Both the position numbers and the translations under genes were made by a program. A model generated the notes under the pieces. The model had not been told where the DNA came from. It was given only the letters and a program-made list of their open reading frames with translations, and ran no database searches. DNA of 62,112 bases from Candidatus Alistipes merdigallinarum (GTDB taxonomy: Bacteria; Bacteroidota; Bacteroidia; Bacteroidales; Rikenellaceae), in the NCBI GenBank assembly GCA_019119305.1, contig DWXH01000035.1, positions 1 to 62,112 on the forward strand, read 5' to 3'. This document shows, piece after piece, positions 34,726 to 42,855 of this stretch; within the stretch, counting starts at the first letter, position 1, and every line of letters begins with the position of its first letter.

Positions 34726-34798
34726 TGACAATATCGCCAGACAATATAAAATTACTCCGAAAAAACGAAGCCCACAATTCCACTGGACTATATTGTCA
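34726..34798. promoter_or_regulatory. triple GACAATAT motif upstream of the large glycosidase
   Basis: TGACAATAT (34726-34734), AGACAATAT (34739-34747) and the inverted ATATTGTCA (34790-34798) lie in the 168-base gap upstream of the glycosidase. The first two are 13 bases apart. The first and third are perfect 9-base inverted copies. This looks like a multi-site operator; no regulator is encoded beside it. Confidence 0.45.
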
Positions 34799-34867
34799 AG
34801 AAAAGGAACTAAATTATCAGAAACCAGACATTTTTAGAGCGGGGATATAATCCATGAACCCTTCCCT

Positions 34868-35962
34868 CTATTCTTCGGTTCTGCCAGCGATATAGTTTCG
34901 CCAGCGCGCGAGCACCGTTTTCATATCATTGGGTTCATCGCTCTCGAAAAATACATATTTGCCGGTCGTCGGATGTATGAAACCCAAACTGCGGGCATGC
35001 AGTGCATGTCGGGGCATAATCCGGAAGCAGTTCTCGACAAACTGTCTGTATTTGGAAAAGGTCGTTCCTTTCAGAATACGGTCGCCCCCGTAACGTTCGT
35101 CGTTAAACAGCGGGTGACCGATATACTCCATATGAACCCGAATCTGGTGGGTCCGCCCGGTCTCCAACCGACACTCGATCAGGTTGACATACCCCAAACG
35201 CTCGAGTACCCGATAGTGCGTTACCGCATGTCTACCGCTCTCTCCGTCGGGAAATACAGCCATTTTCAACCGGTCCCTTGTACTGCGTCCTATATTGCCC
35301 GTGATCGTGCCCTCGTCCTGCTCCATGTTTCCCCACACCAACGCATGGTACACCCGATCGATCGTGTGATCGAAAAATTGTTTGGCCAGACGGGCATGCG
35401 CCCGCTCGTTTTTTGCTACCACCAATATACCTGAAGTATTTTTATCGATCCGATGGACCAGACCGGCTCGCATATCCCCCTCCTGAAACAGGGGTTCATC
35501 CTTCAAATGATAGGTCAAGGCATTGACCAGCGTTCCCGAATAGTTGCCGTGTCCGGGATGTACGACCATTCCTGCGGCCTTATTGACAATAATCAGGTCG
35601 TCGTCCTCGTAACGGATATCCAGCGGAATGTTCTCAGGAATGATCTCGATCTCCCGCACCGGATAAGGCATCACGATCGAAATCCGGTCCTGCGGTTTTA
35701 CCTTGTAACTCGATTTGACAGCCGTACCGTTCACCAGGATATTTCCGGCATCGGCAGCCGTCTGGATCCGGTTTCGGGAGACCTGTTCCATCCGGTTGGT
35801 CAGGAACTTGTCGATCCGCAACGGGCTTTGGCCCTTGTCGACCGTCACACTGTAATGCTCATAGAGCTCCTCCTGCTGTTCGTCCTCCTCCAGCACGGCA
35901 TCCTCATCCGTCCACGGTTCATTCACCGCCATCGGCTCTCTCTCCGTCCACTCGCTACTCAT
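34868..35962 (-). CDS. RluA/RluD-family 23S rRNA pseudouridine synthase
   Basis: The protein (364 residues from 35962) has an acidic N-terminal extension of about 35 residues, an S4 RNA-binding domain (RIDKFLTNRMEQVSRNRIQTAADAGNILVNG) and the synthase core with HRIDKNTSGILVVAKN (catalytic Asp) and GRTHQIRVHMEYIGHPLFND. It most resembles RluD, which modifies helix 69 of 23S rRNA. Start 35962 overlaps the PASTA gene end by 8 bases, suggesting coupling. ATGs at 35989 and 35932 are alternatives. The acidic extension is longer than in E. coli RluD. Confidence 0.92.
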   Translation of the reverse strand: MSSEWTEREPMAVNEPWTDEDAVLEEDEQQEELYEHYSVTVDKGQSPLRIDKFLTNRMEQVSRNRIQTAADAGNILVNGTAVKSSYKVKPQDRISIVMPYPVREIEIIPENIPLDIRYEDDDLIIVNKAAGMVVHPGHGNYSGTLVNALTYHLKDEPLFQEGDMRAGLVHRIDKNTSGILVVAKNERAHARLAKQFFDHTIDRVYHALVWGNMEQDEGTITGNIGRSTRDRLKMAVFPDGESGRHAVTHYRVLERLGYVNLIECRLETGRTHQIRVHMEYIGHPLFNDERYGGDRILKGTTFSKYRQFVENCFRIMPRHALHARSLGFIHPTTGKYVFFESDEPNDMKTVLARWRNYIAGRTEE

Positions 35963-36851
35963 CGGCTGCACGTTGTTCTGCTGCGGCAAGACTGTCGGCC
36001 ATCGCCTTTGCAGCCGCCCGCATACTCTTCTCCGACTGGGCTGCCCCCTGCTCCACCTTCTTGGATTCGAGCGTCAGGGCAAAATCGACCTTCGTCCCCA
36101 AACGTCGCGGACTTCCCGCTCCGGGAGTCTGCATGTAAACCCTTGCCTTATGTTCGTCTTTCGATGTGATTCCTTCGTCACGCGTTATTTTCCCCACGTT
36201 GAATCCGGCCTCCCACAACCGGCTTTTCGCCTCCCGCAGCGGAAACCCGACCAGTTTCGGCACCTGCTGCACCGAAGCATCCTCGCTCACCCCGACTACA
36301 AGCGTCACCCCTGATCCTATCTCGGCCTGGACCTTACTACCCGAACGAATCGTCTTTCCTCCGCAACGCTCCTCCAACACGTAGTTGGTCGCCATATCCG
36401 GTTTATAGATCAGCTCTTCGATCTCCAGCCCGGCCATTTCAATGTTGTTCTTCGCCTGCCGCAGCGAGAATCCCGTAACATAGGGCACATCCACCATTTT
36501 CTGATGGAACGAATTGATCGTCACAAAGATATGCCGTCCCGATTTAACTTGCGCACCCGGCGCCGGAGACTGTTCGAGAATCACCCCTCCCTCACAATCG
36601 GGGACATACAGCGAATCGTTGACTTCTATCTTAAGCGCAGCGCCTTTACCCGCCTTCAAGGCCTGTTCGACGGTCATCCCGCTGAAATCGGGAACCTCAC
36701 GAATCTGCCCGTGTCGAGTGAACAGATTGAGCAAAAGATTAACCACGCACACGAAAACGATGATCCCGCACGCAGCCAGTACCAAATTCTTATATATGAC
36801 ATTCCCGTTGATCTTCCGGGCCAGTTTTGTTAAAAAATCCATAAACTTCAC
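35955..36851 (-). CDS. PASTA-domain membrane protein without kinase domain
   Basis: The 298-residue protein has a short cytoplasmic N terminus, one membrane helix (NLVLAACGIIVFVCVVNLLLNLF) and three PASTA repeats outside the membrane at about 55-110, 115-185 and 190-265 (each with VP..G, then A...I...G). The basic, Ala-rich tail has no known motif. PASTA domains bind peptidoglycan or lipid II in Gram-positive Ser/Thr kinases and PBPs. Here they stand alone, as in other Bacteroidetes, where the gene often lies beside an RluD-like synthase. Cell-wall binding is inferred from the fold. Confidence 0.9.
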   Translation of the reverse strand: MKFMDFLTKLARKINGNVIYKNLVLAACGIIVFVCVVNLLLNLFTRHGQIREVPDFSGMTVEQALKAGKGAALKIEVNDSLYVPDCEGGVILEQSPAPGAQVKSGRHIFVTINSFHQKMVDVPYVTGFSLRQAKNNIEMAGLEIEELIYKPDMATNYVLEERCGGKTIRSGSKVQAEIGSGVTLVVGVSEDASVQQVPKLVGFPLREAKSRLWEAGFNVGKITRDEGITSKDEHKARVYMQTPGAGSPRRLGTKVDFALTLESKKVEQGAAQSEKSMRAAAKAMADSLAAAEQRAADE

Positions 36852-36893
36852 ATTATTGGATCAACGCAATCGATCAATTCGGGGATAAATATA

Positions 36894-37982
36894 CTATTTT
36901 TTCACCGGATGGTAAAACGTATCCCGCTCGACCGGTTCGTAACCGGCATCCCGAATCATCCGCTCCATCTCGGAAGTGCTCATCGAAGGTTTCCGGTCTT
37001 CGGCTCCCGCCATCGAGTAGATCTTTGTCGAGTCGTCGATCGTTCCGTCCATGTCATCGGCTCCGAAGGCCAACGCCAATTGTGCAGTCGTCTTTCCGAA
37101 CATCGGCCAATAGGCCTTGATGTGGGGGAAATTATCCAGATAGATGCGTGCCATGGCCATCATCCGCATATCTTCCACGACGCTAACCTCACCCAACTCC
37201 GACATCGAATTGTGGCGGTTGCGATATTTCAGCGGGATAAAGGCATCGAAACCACCCGTTTCATCCTGCAGGCTCCGCAGTCGGTCGAGATGGTCGATCC
37301 GATCCGTCCACTGCTCGATGTGACCGTACAGGATGGTCGCATTGCTCTTCAGCCCGATCCGATGTGCCTCGCGGTGCACGGCCAGCCACGTCTGGGACGA
37401 TCCTTTTTCAGGACAAATCTGTTTCCGGATTTTTTCGTCGAAAATCTCTGCACCGCCTCCGGGAATCGCCTGCATCCCGGCCTCTTTCAGAATAGAAAGC
37501 CCATCATGATAGGTCAACCCCACCTTATCGATCATATAAGCCAGCTCAATCGCCGTAAATGCCTTCACCGCCACCGAAGGCATCCGCTCCCGGATCTTTC
37601 GGATCAGATCGGCATAATAATAGAGGTCTTTACGCGGATGCACCCCACCGACAATATGGATCTCGGTCGCCCCGCTCCGACAATGCGCATCGACCTGTTC
37701 CATGATCTCCTCGACCGAATAGTCCCACGCATCGGGAGCTCCGGCCGGCCGACGGTAGGAACAGAACCGACAATTAAACACACACAGATTCGTAGGTTCT
37801 ACATGAAAATTGCGGTTATAGAACACATTTTTCCCGCTCTTACGCTCCTTAACCGACGTAGCCAATACGGACAGCAACGGCAGCGGTGCCGAAGCCAGAT
37901 GCTCGGCTTCACTCCGAGAAATACGCTCTCCCCGAAGTACCTTTTCGGCCGGTTCACGAAACGCTCCAAACAGATCGATCAT
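36894..37982 (-). CDS. mqnE: aminofutalosine synthase (radical SAM)
   Basis: The 362-residue radical SAM enzyme acts in the futalosine route to menaquinone. The cluster-binding Cys are C67, C71 and C74 in TNLCVFNCRFCSYRRP. Downstream are IVGGVHPRKDL, IPGGGAEIFDEKIRKQICP and SNATILYGHIE; the last is characteristic of MqnE rather than MqnC. The start at 37982 is set by a strong Shine-Dalgarno AAGGAGG six bases upstream; an in-frame ATG at 38000 would place that site inside the gene. A terminator for rpmH lies just upstream. Other mqn genes are not in the window. Confidence 0.9.
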   Translation of the reverse strand: MIDLFGAFREPAEKVLRGERISRSEAEHLASAPLPLLSVLATSVKERKSGKNVFYNRNFHVEPTNLCVFNCRFCSYRRPAGAPDAWDYSVEEIMEQVDAHCRSGATEIHIVGGVHPRKDLYYYADLIRKIRERMPSVAVKAFTAIELAYMIDKVGLTYHDGLSILKEAGMQAIPGGGAEIFDEKIRKQICPEKGSSQTWLAVHREAHRIGLKSNATILYGHIEQWTDRIDHLDRLRSLQDETGGFDAFIPLKYRNRHNSMSELGEVSVVEDMRMMAMARIYLDNFPHIKAYWPMFGKTTAQLALAFGADDMDGTIDDSTKIYSMAGAEDRKPSMSTSEMERMIRDAGYEPVERDTFYHPVKK

Positions 37983-37988
37983 AGCAAG

Positions 37989-37995
37989 CCTCCTT
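37989..37995 (-). promoter_or_regulatory. Shine-Dalgarno site deciding the mqnE start
   Basis: AAGGAGG on the minus strand, six bases before the ATG at 37982. Strong Shine-Dalgarno sites are uncommon in this phylum, and this one excludes the longer start at 38000. Confidence 0.7.
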
Positions 37996-38010
37996 TTCAA
38001 TTATCAAATC

Positions 38011-38041
38011 AAAAAAGGCTGCCGTTATACCCCAGCAGCCT
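38011..38041 (-). terminator. terminator after rpmH, just upstream of mqnE
   Basis: On the minus strand AGGCTGC and GCAGCCT form a 7-bp stem with a 12-base loop, followed by five to six T. It lies 24 bases after the rpmH stop and 29 bases before the mqnE ATG. Reading into mqnE must pass it unless mqnE has its own promoter. Confidence 0.75.
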
Positions 38042-38064
38042 ATCGATCTCTCGTAGTCAGAGAA

Positions 38065-38220
38065 TTATTTCCAACGGGTTTCGTCAGAAACCGTCAATCT
38101 TTTGCGTCCTTTGGCACGACGGGCAGCGAGCACCTTGCGGCCGTTAGCCGTAGACATTCTTTCACGGAAACCGTGTTTATTGATCTTCTTTCTCTGAGAG
38201 GGTTGAAAAGTCCTTTTCAT
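38065..38220 (-). CDS. rpmH: 50S ribosomal protein L34
   Basis: The 51-residue basic protein is clearly L34: it starts [20 protein letters not shown], continues [25 protein letters not shown] and ends DETRWK. It is short enough to be missed by length filters. It has a consensus promoter upstream (38294-38324) and a terminator downstream, so it is its own transcription unit. It is not beside dnaA or rnpA here, unlike in many bacteria. Confidence 0.97.
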   Translation of the reverse strand: MKRTFQPSQRKKINKHGFRERMSTANGRKVLAARRAKGRKRLTVSDETRWK

Positions 38221-38293
38221 CGCATTCCTATATTATTATTATTTTTGCTATCGAATCTTCGCCGCGCCGACATGTTCCACACGCAACGGAGTG

Positions 38294-38324
38294 CAAAGGT
38301 AAAACATTTTTGATTTTACACAAA
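38294..38324 (-). promoter_or_regulatory. promoter of rpmH
   Basis: On the minus strand TTTG (38324-38321), 19 bases, TACCTTTG (38301-38294). Full consensus, with a leader of about 70 bases before the rpmH ATG. Confidence 0.75.
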
Positions 38325-38352
38325 ATCTTTTACGTAAAATTAATTCAATCTG

Positions 38353-38994
38353 TTACAAAACCACCTTTTGATTCCGCGGAAAATAGACGACCCGTTTGGT
38401 TTCAAAGAAGGAATCCTCGAAAAATGTGGCTATATCGAACACCTTGTATCGCTTGCCGGTCGCCGAAAGTTCTGTCTGCAAATCCCCTCCCTTCAGGTAG
38501 AGAATCCCGTTGGGCATGGTTCCTGCTCCATCTCCACTGTCCAGTTTATTCCATACCCAACCTATAAACGGTGTCATCTCCGTCACCGCACGACTGACCA
38601 CATAATCGAAACGCGCATCGACCTGTTCCGCCCGACCATGTACCGTCTCGACCTGCGTGAGGCCCAAGGAACGGACGACCTCATCCACGACCCGAATCTT
38701 CTTGCCGATCGAATCGACCAGCGTGAACTGCACCTCGGGGAAAAGAATGGCCAACGGAATACCGGGAAACCCACCGCCACACCCTACATCCATCACCCGG
38801 GCTCCGGGACCGAATCTGCACACCTTGGCAATCGCCAGCGAATGCAGCACATGATGCAGATAAAACTGGTCCATATCTTTCCGGGAAATAACGTTGATCC
38901 GGCTGTTCCACATCCGATACAACGGCTCCAACGCCTCGAAACGCTCCCGCTGGAGTGCGGTCAATTCCGGAAAATATTTCAGGATCAAATCCAT
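38353..38994 (-). CDS. rsmG: 16S rRNA (guanine(527)-N7)-methyltransferase
   Basis: The 213-residue SAM-dependent methyltransferase (GidB) has the motifs NRINVISRKDMDQFYLHHVLHSLAI, VMDVGCGGGFPGIPLAILFP (SAM binding), VDSIGKKIRVVDEV and VVSRAVTEMTPFIGW. It modifies G527 in the decoding centre. The size is normal. It lies 51 bases downstream of the polyprenyl synthase start-to-stop unit and upstream of rpmH, all on the minus strand. Confidence 0.96.
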   Translation of the reverse strand: MDLILKYFPELTALQRERFEALEPLYRMWNSRINVISRKDMDQFYLHHVLHSLAIAKVCRFGPGARVMDVGCGGGFPGIPLAILFPEVQFTLVDSIGKKIRVVDEVVRSLGLTQVETVHGRAEQVDARFDYVVSRAVTEMTPFIGWVWNKLDSGDGAGTMPNGILYLKGGDLQTELSATGKRYKVFDIATFFEDSFFETKRVVYFPRNQKVVL

Positions 38995-39045
38995 ACCGTA
39001 TCTATGTATAAGATTCAGATTCTCGACAGTTGAAAAGGCAGGTCG

Positions 39046-40044
39046 CTATTTATCGCGCGACAGGACAAATTCGGCAAACAGATACAACGACCGCAGGATA
39101 TCGGACTCGGGATACCCCTCCAGATAGGTCAACGCCTTATCCTTATACTCGGTCATACACTTACGGGCATACTCGATCCCTCCCCCTTCGATGGCCACAC
39201 GGCAGAGATAATCCACATTTTCAGGAGCCTGACGCACGTTGCTCAATTTTGCGATCAGCTTTTCCCGTTCGCGTGCCGAACTATGATCCAGCACATACAG
39301 CAACGGGAGGGTAATCTTACGTTCGCGCATATCGCCGCCCGAAGGCTTTCCCGTCTCGGACATGGGCGAGTAGTCCAAAATATCGTCCTTGATCTGAAAA
39401 GCGACGCCCAGATGATTGCCGAACTGACGGAGCCTATCGACATGTTCCCGATCGGCTCCTACCGAAATTGCACCGGTAGCCGCACATGCCCCCAACAATG
39501 CCGCGGTCTTTTTGTAGATGATATCGTAATAAATATCCTCGGTCATCTCCAATTTTTCGCTCTGTTCGGTCTGGATCAGCTCACCCTCGCTCACTTCATG
39601 GATCGAGCGGGTCACTTCAGTCAACATATCCCAACCATCGTGCTGCAAACAGGAGTGATAGGATCTGGCAAAAATAAAATCCCCGATCAGCACAGCCGTA
39701 CGAGAATGCCACAATGCGTTGACCGACGGGGCATTTCGCCGCACATAGGCTTCATCCACCACATCGTCATGAATCAACGATGCGGTATGGATCATTTCGA
39801 CCAACGAAGCTCCGACATAACTCCGTTCGCTGATCGATCCGAAAAGTCCGGCCGACAACAAAACCAGCAACGGGCGCAACTGCTTGCCCCGATGGCTTAA
39901 AATATAGTCGGTTATGGAAGAGACGTAGTGATTCGGGCTTTGGAGAATAGATGCAATATATGCCTCATAGCTACGCACGTATGCAGCAATGGGGTATTGA
40001 ATCTCCTCGAGGGTAATTTTGCCTGAATTTTCCATGTAAGCCAC
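39046..40044 (-). CDS. polyprenyl diphosphate synthase family protein
   Basis: The 332-residue all-alpha trans-prenyltransferase has the two Asp-rich motifs: first LIHDDVVDEAYVRRNAPSVN (DDxxD-type) and second FQIKDDILDYSP. It also has GKQLRPLLVLLSAGLFG near the N terminus and KTAALLGACAATGA. It elongates isoprenoid diphosphates, probably for the menaquinone side chain or undecaprenyl chains; chain length cannot be read safely. Met4 (40035) is an alternative start. It is divergent from plsC. Confidence 0.92.
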   Translation of the reverse strand: MAYMENSGKITLEEIQYPIAAYVRSYEAYIASILQSPNHYVSSITDYILSHRGKQLRPLLVLLSAGLFGSISERSYVGASLVEMIHTASLIHDDVVDEAYVRRNAPSVNALWHSRTAVLIGDFIFARSYHSCLQHDGWDMLTEVTRSIHEVSEGELIQTEQSEKLEMTEDIYYDIIYKKTAALLGACAATGAISVGADREHVDRLRQFGNHLGVAFQIKDDILDYSPMSETGKPSGGDMRERKITLPLLYVLDHSSAREREKLIAKLSNVRQAPENVDYLCRVAIEGGGIEYARKCMTEYKDKALTYLEGYPESDILRSLYLFAEFVLSRDK

Positions 40045-40202
40045 AAATATCAGAGAAATTTTCGAATCCTCAAAATTTACATTTTGTTTTCCTTCTAAAA
40101 AAATTACCGGATATCCCGATTATCTCCCTATGGAAAAGTTAATTATGATTAATTGTTGATAAATGATCAACAAAACCGATCGGCAAAAACGAAAATTCAT
40201 GT

Positions 40203-40210
40203 TACTTTTG
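40203..40210 (+). promoter_or_regulatory. -7 element (TACTTTTG) for plsC-parE
   Basis: Full TAnnTTTG match with predicted start near 40216. It rules out translation from the in-frame ATG at 40153 and supports the ATG at 40249. The -33 box is weak. Confidence 0.55.
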
Positions 40211-40248
40211 TGGAGCTTGCTAATTATGTTAGGACAGGACTGATCATT

Positions 40249-40983
40249 ATGGCTACAATACTATACTATATCCTCTTATCGATATTTACGATAGTGAGTT
40301 TCATTCCGTTCTCATTGCTGTTTTTCGCGACGGTCGCTTTCGACAAGGAACGCGTCATCCTGCATGCAGCATCCCGTTTGTGGTCCTACGGAATTTTCAG
40401 GATTTGCCCTTTTTGGCACATCCGCATCGAAGGCAAAGAGAAGATAGACCGGGAAAAGCCCTCTATCATCATCACCAACCACCAGTCAATGCTCGACATT
40501 CCACTGATGTATGTCCTGCCGACCACCTTCAAATGGGTTTCGAAAAAAGAGGTACAAAAGATGCCTATTTTCGGCTGGGTTCTACGCATGCACGGAGATA
40601 TCGCCATAGAAAGGGGTTCGCGCGACAGTGCCAAACAGATGATCGAGAAGTGCAGCGAACGGATTGCACGCGGCACATCGGTCATCATCTTTCCGGAAGG
40701 GACCCGCACGAAAACAGGAAACATCGGACACTTTAAAGACGGGGCTTTCTTTGCTGCCCAGCATGCAGGCACGGGGATACAACCCGTCGTGATCGACGGA
40801 ACATGGAGCCTGATCGACGGATGGAAACTGCGCATGCCGCACACGTTCCGGGTCCGGATTCTCGACCCCCTCTCTTCGGAGTACGTCGCTTCGAAACAGG
40901 CCAGAGAACTCGCCGCAGAGATGGAAACACGGATGCGGAATGAACTTACGGAGATGCGGAACGAAACGAAAAAAACAAAATAA
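40249..40983 (+). CDS. plsC: 1-acyl-sn-glycerol-3-phosphate acyltransferase
   Basis: The 244-residue membrane enzyme makes phosphatidic acid. It has an N-terminal membrane helix (ATILYYILLSIFTIVSFIPFSLL) and the acyltransferase blocks ITNHQSMLDIP (HxxxxD), KKEVQKMPIFGWVLRMHGDIAIERG and FPEGTRTKTG. The start at 40249 is placed by the promoter and the family N terminus; upstream codons in the same frame lie before the predicted transcript. It precedes parE by 6 bases. Confidence 0.93.
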   Translation: MATILYYILLSIFTIVSFIPFSLLFFATVAFDKERVILHAASRLWSYGIFRICPFWHIRIEGKEKIDREKPSIIITNHQSMLDIPLMYVLPTTFKWVSKKEVQKMPIFGWVLRMHGDIAIERGSRDSAKQMIEKCSERIARGTSVIIFPEGTRTKTGNIGHFKDGAFFAAQHAGTGIQPVVIDGTWSLIDGWKLRMPHTFRVRILDPLSSEYVASKQARELAAEMETRMRNELTEMRNETKKTK

Positions 40984-40989
40984 AAATAT

Positions 40990-42837
40990 ATGGTCGCAGA
41001 TTACGGAGACGAACACATTCAGACACTGGACTGGAAGGAGCACATTCGGCGCCGACCGGGTATGTATATCGGGAAATTGGGTGACGGTACTTCGGCCGAC
41101 GACGGGATCTACATCCTGATCAAGGAGGTACTCGACAACTCGGTAGACGAATACATGATGGGGTTCGGCAAAAACATCGACATAACCATCGCCGAAGACA
41201 AAACGGTTACCGTGAGGGATTACGGGCGAGGCGTTCCTTTGGGGAAATTGGCCGACGTCGCTTCAAAAATGAATACGGGAGCAAAATACGACTCAAAAGC
41301 CTTCAAAAAATCGGTCGGACTGAACGGGGTCGGTATAAAAGCCGTCAATGCCCTGTCGGACAGTTTTCTGATCCGCAGCGTGCGTGACGGGGAGGCCCGT
41401 AACGTCCGTTTCGAACGGGGCGAAGAGATCGAGGAGCGTTCCGAAAACGGTATTTCGGACAAGAACGGGACATTAGTAAAATTCCATGCCGATGAAACGA
41501 TTTTCGGACCTTACGAATACCACATGGAGTACGTGGAGGCTATGGTCCGCAACTATACCTACCTGAATGCCGGTCTGGTCATCCGGATCAACGGACAGGC
41601 TTTCGTTTCGAAAAACGGTTTGCTCGACCTGCTGCAAGAGAATCTGAACGAAGATCCGCTGTATTCCCCCATCCACCTGAAAGGAGAGGATATCGAAGTC
41701 GTCATCACGCACGGACACGGATACGGCGAGACCTATTTTTCATTTGTCAACGGACAACATACAACACAAGGAGGGACTCATCAGGCCGCTTTTCGCGAAG
41801 GAATTGCCAAAACGGTCAAAGAGTTTTACAAAAAAGATTATGATCCGGCCGATGTGCGCACATCGGTGATTGCCGCGATCAGCATCAAGGTGGAGGAACC
41901 GTTGTTCGAGTCGCAGACCAAAACGAAACTCGGATCGAAAGAGATGGGTCCCGAAGGTCCCACGGTCCGAAATTTTATCCTCGACTTTTTGAAGACGGAG
42001 TTGGACAACTACCTCCACAAACATCCGGAGACGGCCGATGTGCTTCAAAAGAAGATACAGGAGAACGAAAAAGAGCGGAAAGCCATATCGGGAATCCAGA
42101 AAAAGGCCCGCGAGATGGCAAAAAAGGTGAGCCTGAACAACAAAAAATTGCGCGACTGCCGCATCCACCTGACCGACAAAAACGACCGGGCCGAAGAGTC
42201 GATGATCTTCATCACGGAGGGGAACTCGGCCAGCGGTTCGATCACCAAATCGAGGGATGTCAACACACAGGCGGTCTTCAGTCTGCGGGGCAAACCGCTC
42301 AACAGCTACGGGCTGACCAAAAAGATCGTATACGAAAACGAGGAGTTCAATCTGTTGCAGGCTGCCCTCAACATCGAGGAGGACATGGACAACCTCCGTT
42401 ACAACAAGATCATCATCGCGACCGATGCCGATGTGGACGGGATGCACATCCGGCTGCTGATGATGACCTTTTTCCTGCAATTTTTCCCGGAAGTTATCCG
42501 GTCGGGGCATCTTTATATCCTGCAAACGCCGCTGTTCCGCGTCCGCAACAAAAAGGAGACTCGTTACTGTTACAACGAAGAGGAACGGCAAAAGGCCATC
42601 GACAAGTTAGGTCCCAATCCGGAGATCACCCGATTCAAAGGGCTTGGAGAGATTTCTGCCGATGAATTCAAAGAGTTTATCGGCGAAAACATGCGCTTGG
42701 ATAAAGTCCGTCTGACCAAAGAGGACCCCATTTCCGATCTGTTGGAATTCTATATGGGGAAAAACAGCAACGAACGACAGGGGTTCATTATCGGAAACTT
42801 GCGAGTCGAAGCCGACTATGTGGAAGATTTGATATAA
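40990..42837 (+). CDS. parE: DNA topoisomerase IV subunit B
   Basis: The 615-residue type IIA topoisomerase ATPase subunit has a GHKL domain ([35 protein letters not shown]), a transducer domain and a TOPRIM domain ([16 protein letters not shown] and [14 protein letters not shown]). EGNSASG replaces the GyrB-type EGDSAGG, a feature of Bacteroidetes ParE-like proteins as I recall. The pairing with a parC-like gene 18 bases downstream supports ParE over GyrB. It acts in chromosome decatenation. Confidence 0.93.
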   Translation: MVADYGDEHIQTLDWKEHIRRRPGMYIGKLGDGTSADDGIYILIKEVLDNSVDEYMMGFGKNIDITIAEDKTVTVRDYGRGVPLGKLADVASKMNTGAKYDSKAFKKSVGLNGVGIKAVNALSDSFLIRSVRDGEARNVRFERGEEIEERSENGISDKNGTLVKFHADETIFGPYEYHMEYVEAMVRNYTYLNAGLVIRINGQAFVSKNGLLDLLQENLNEDPLYSPIHLKGEDIEVVITHGHGYGETYFSFVNGQHTTQGGTHQAAFREGIAKTVKEFYKKDYDPADVRTSVIAAISIKVEEPLFESQTKTKLGSKEMGPEGPTVRNFILDFLKTELDNYLHKHPETADVLQKKIQENEKERKAISGIQKKAREMAKKVSLNNKKLRDCRIHLTDKNDRAEESMIFITEGNSASGSITKSRDVNTQAVFSLRGKPLNSYGLTKKIVYENEEFNLLQAALNIEEDMDNLRYNKIIIATDADVDGMHIRLLMMTFFLQFFPEVIRSGHLYILQTPLFRVRNKKETRYCYNEEERQKAIDKLGPNPEITRFKGLGEISADEFKEFIGENMRLDKVRLTKEDPISDLLEFYMGKNSNERQGFIIGNLRVEADYVEDLI

Positions 42838-42855
42838 AAGTAATAATTAGCTATA

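Noticed and set aside
36909-38147. 412-codon plus-strand open frame
   Set aside because: It is antisense to mqnE and rpmH, which have clear family signatures; the translation is His/Arg/Pro-rich with no domain.
41740-42591. 283-codon minus-strand open frame
   Set aside because: Shadow of parE on the opposite strand; the parE reading has intact GHKL and TOPRIM motifs.
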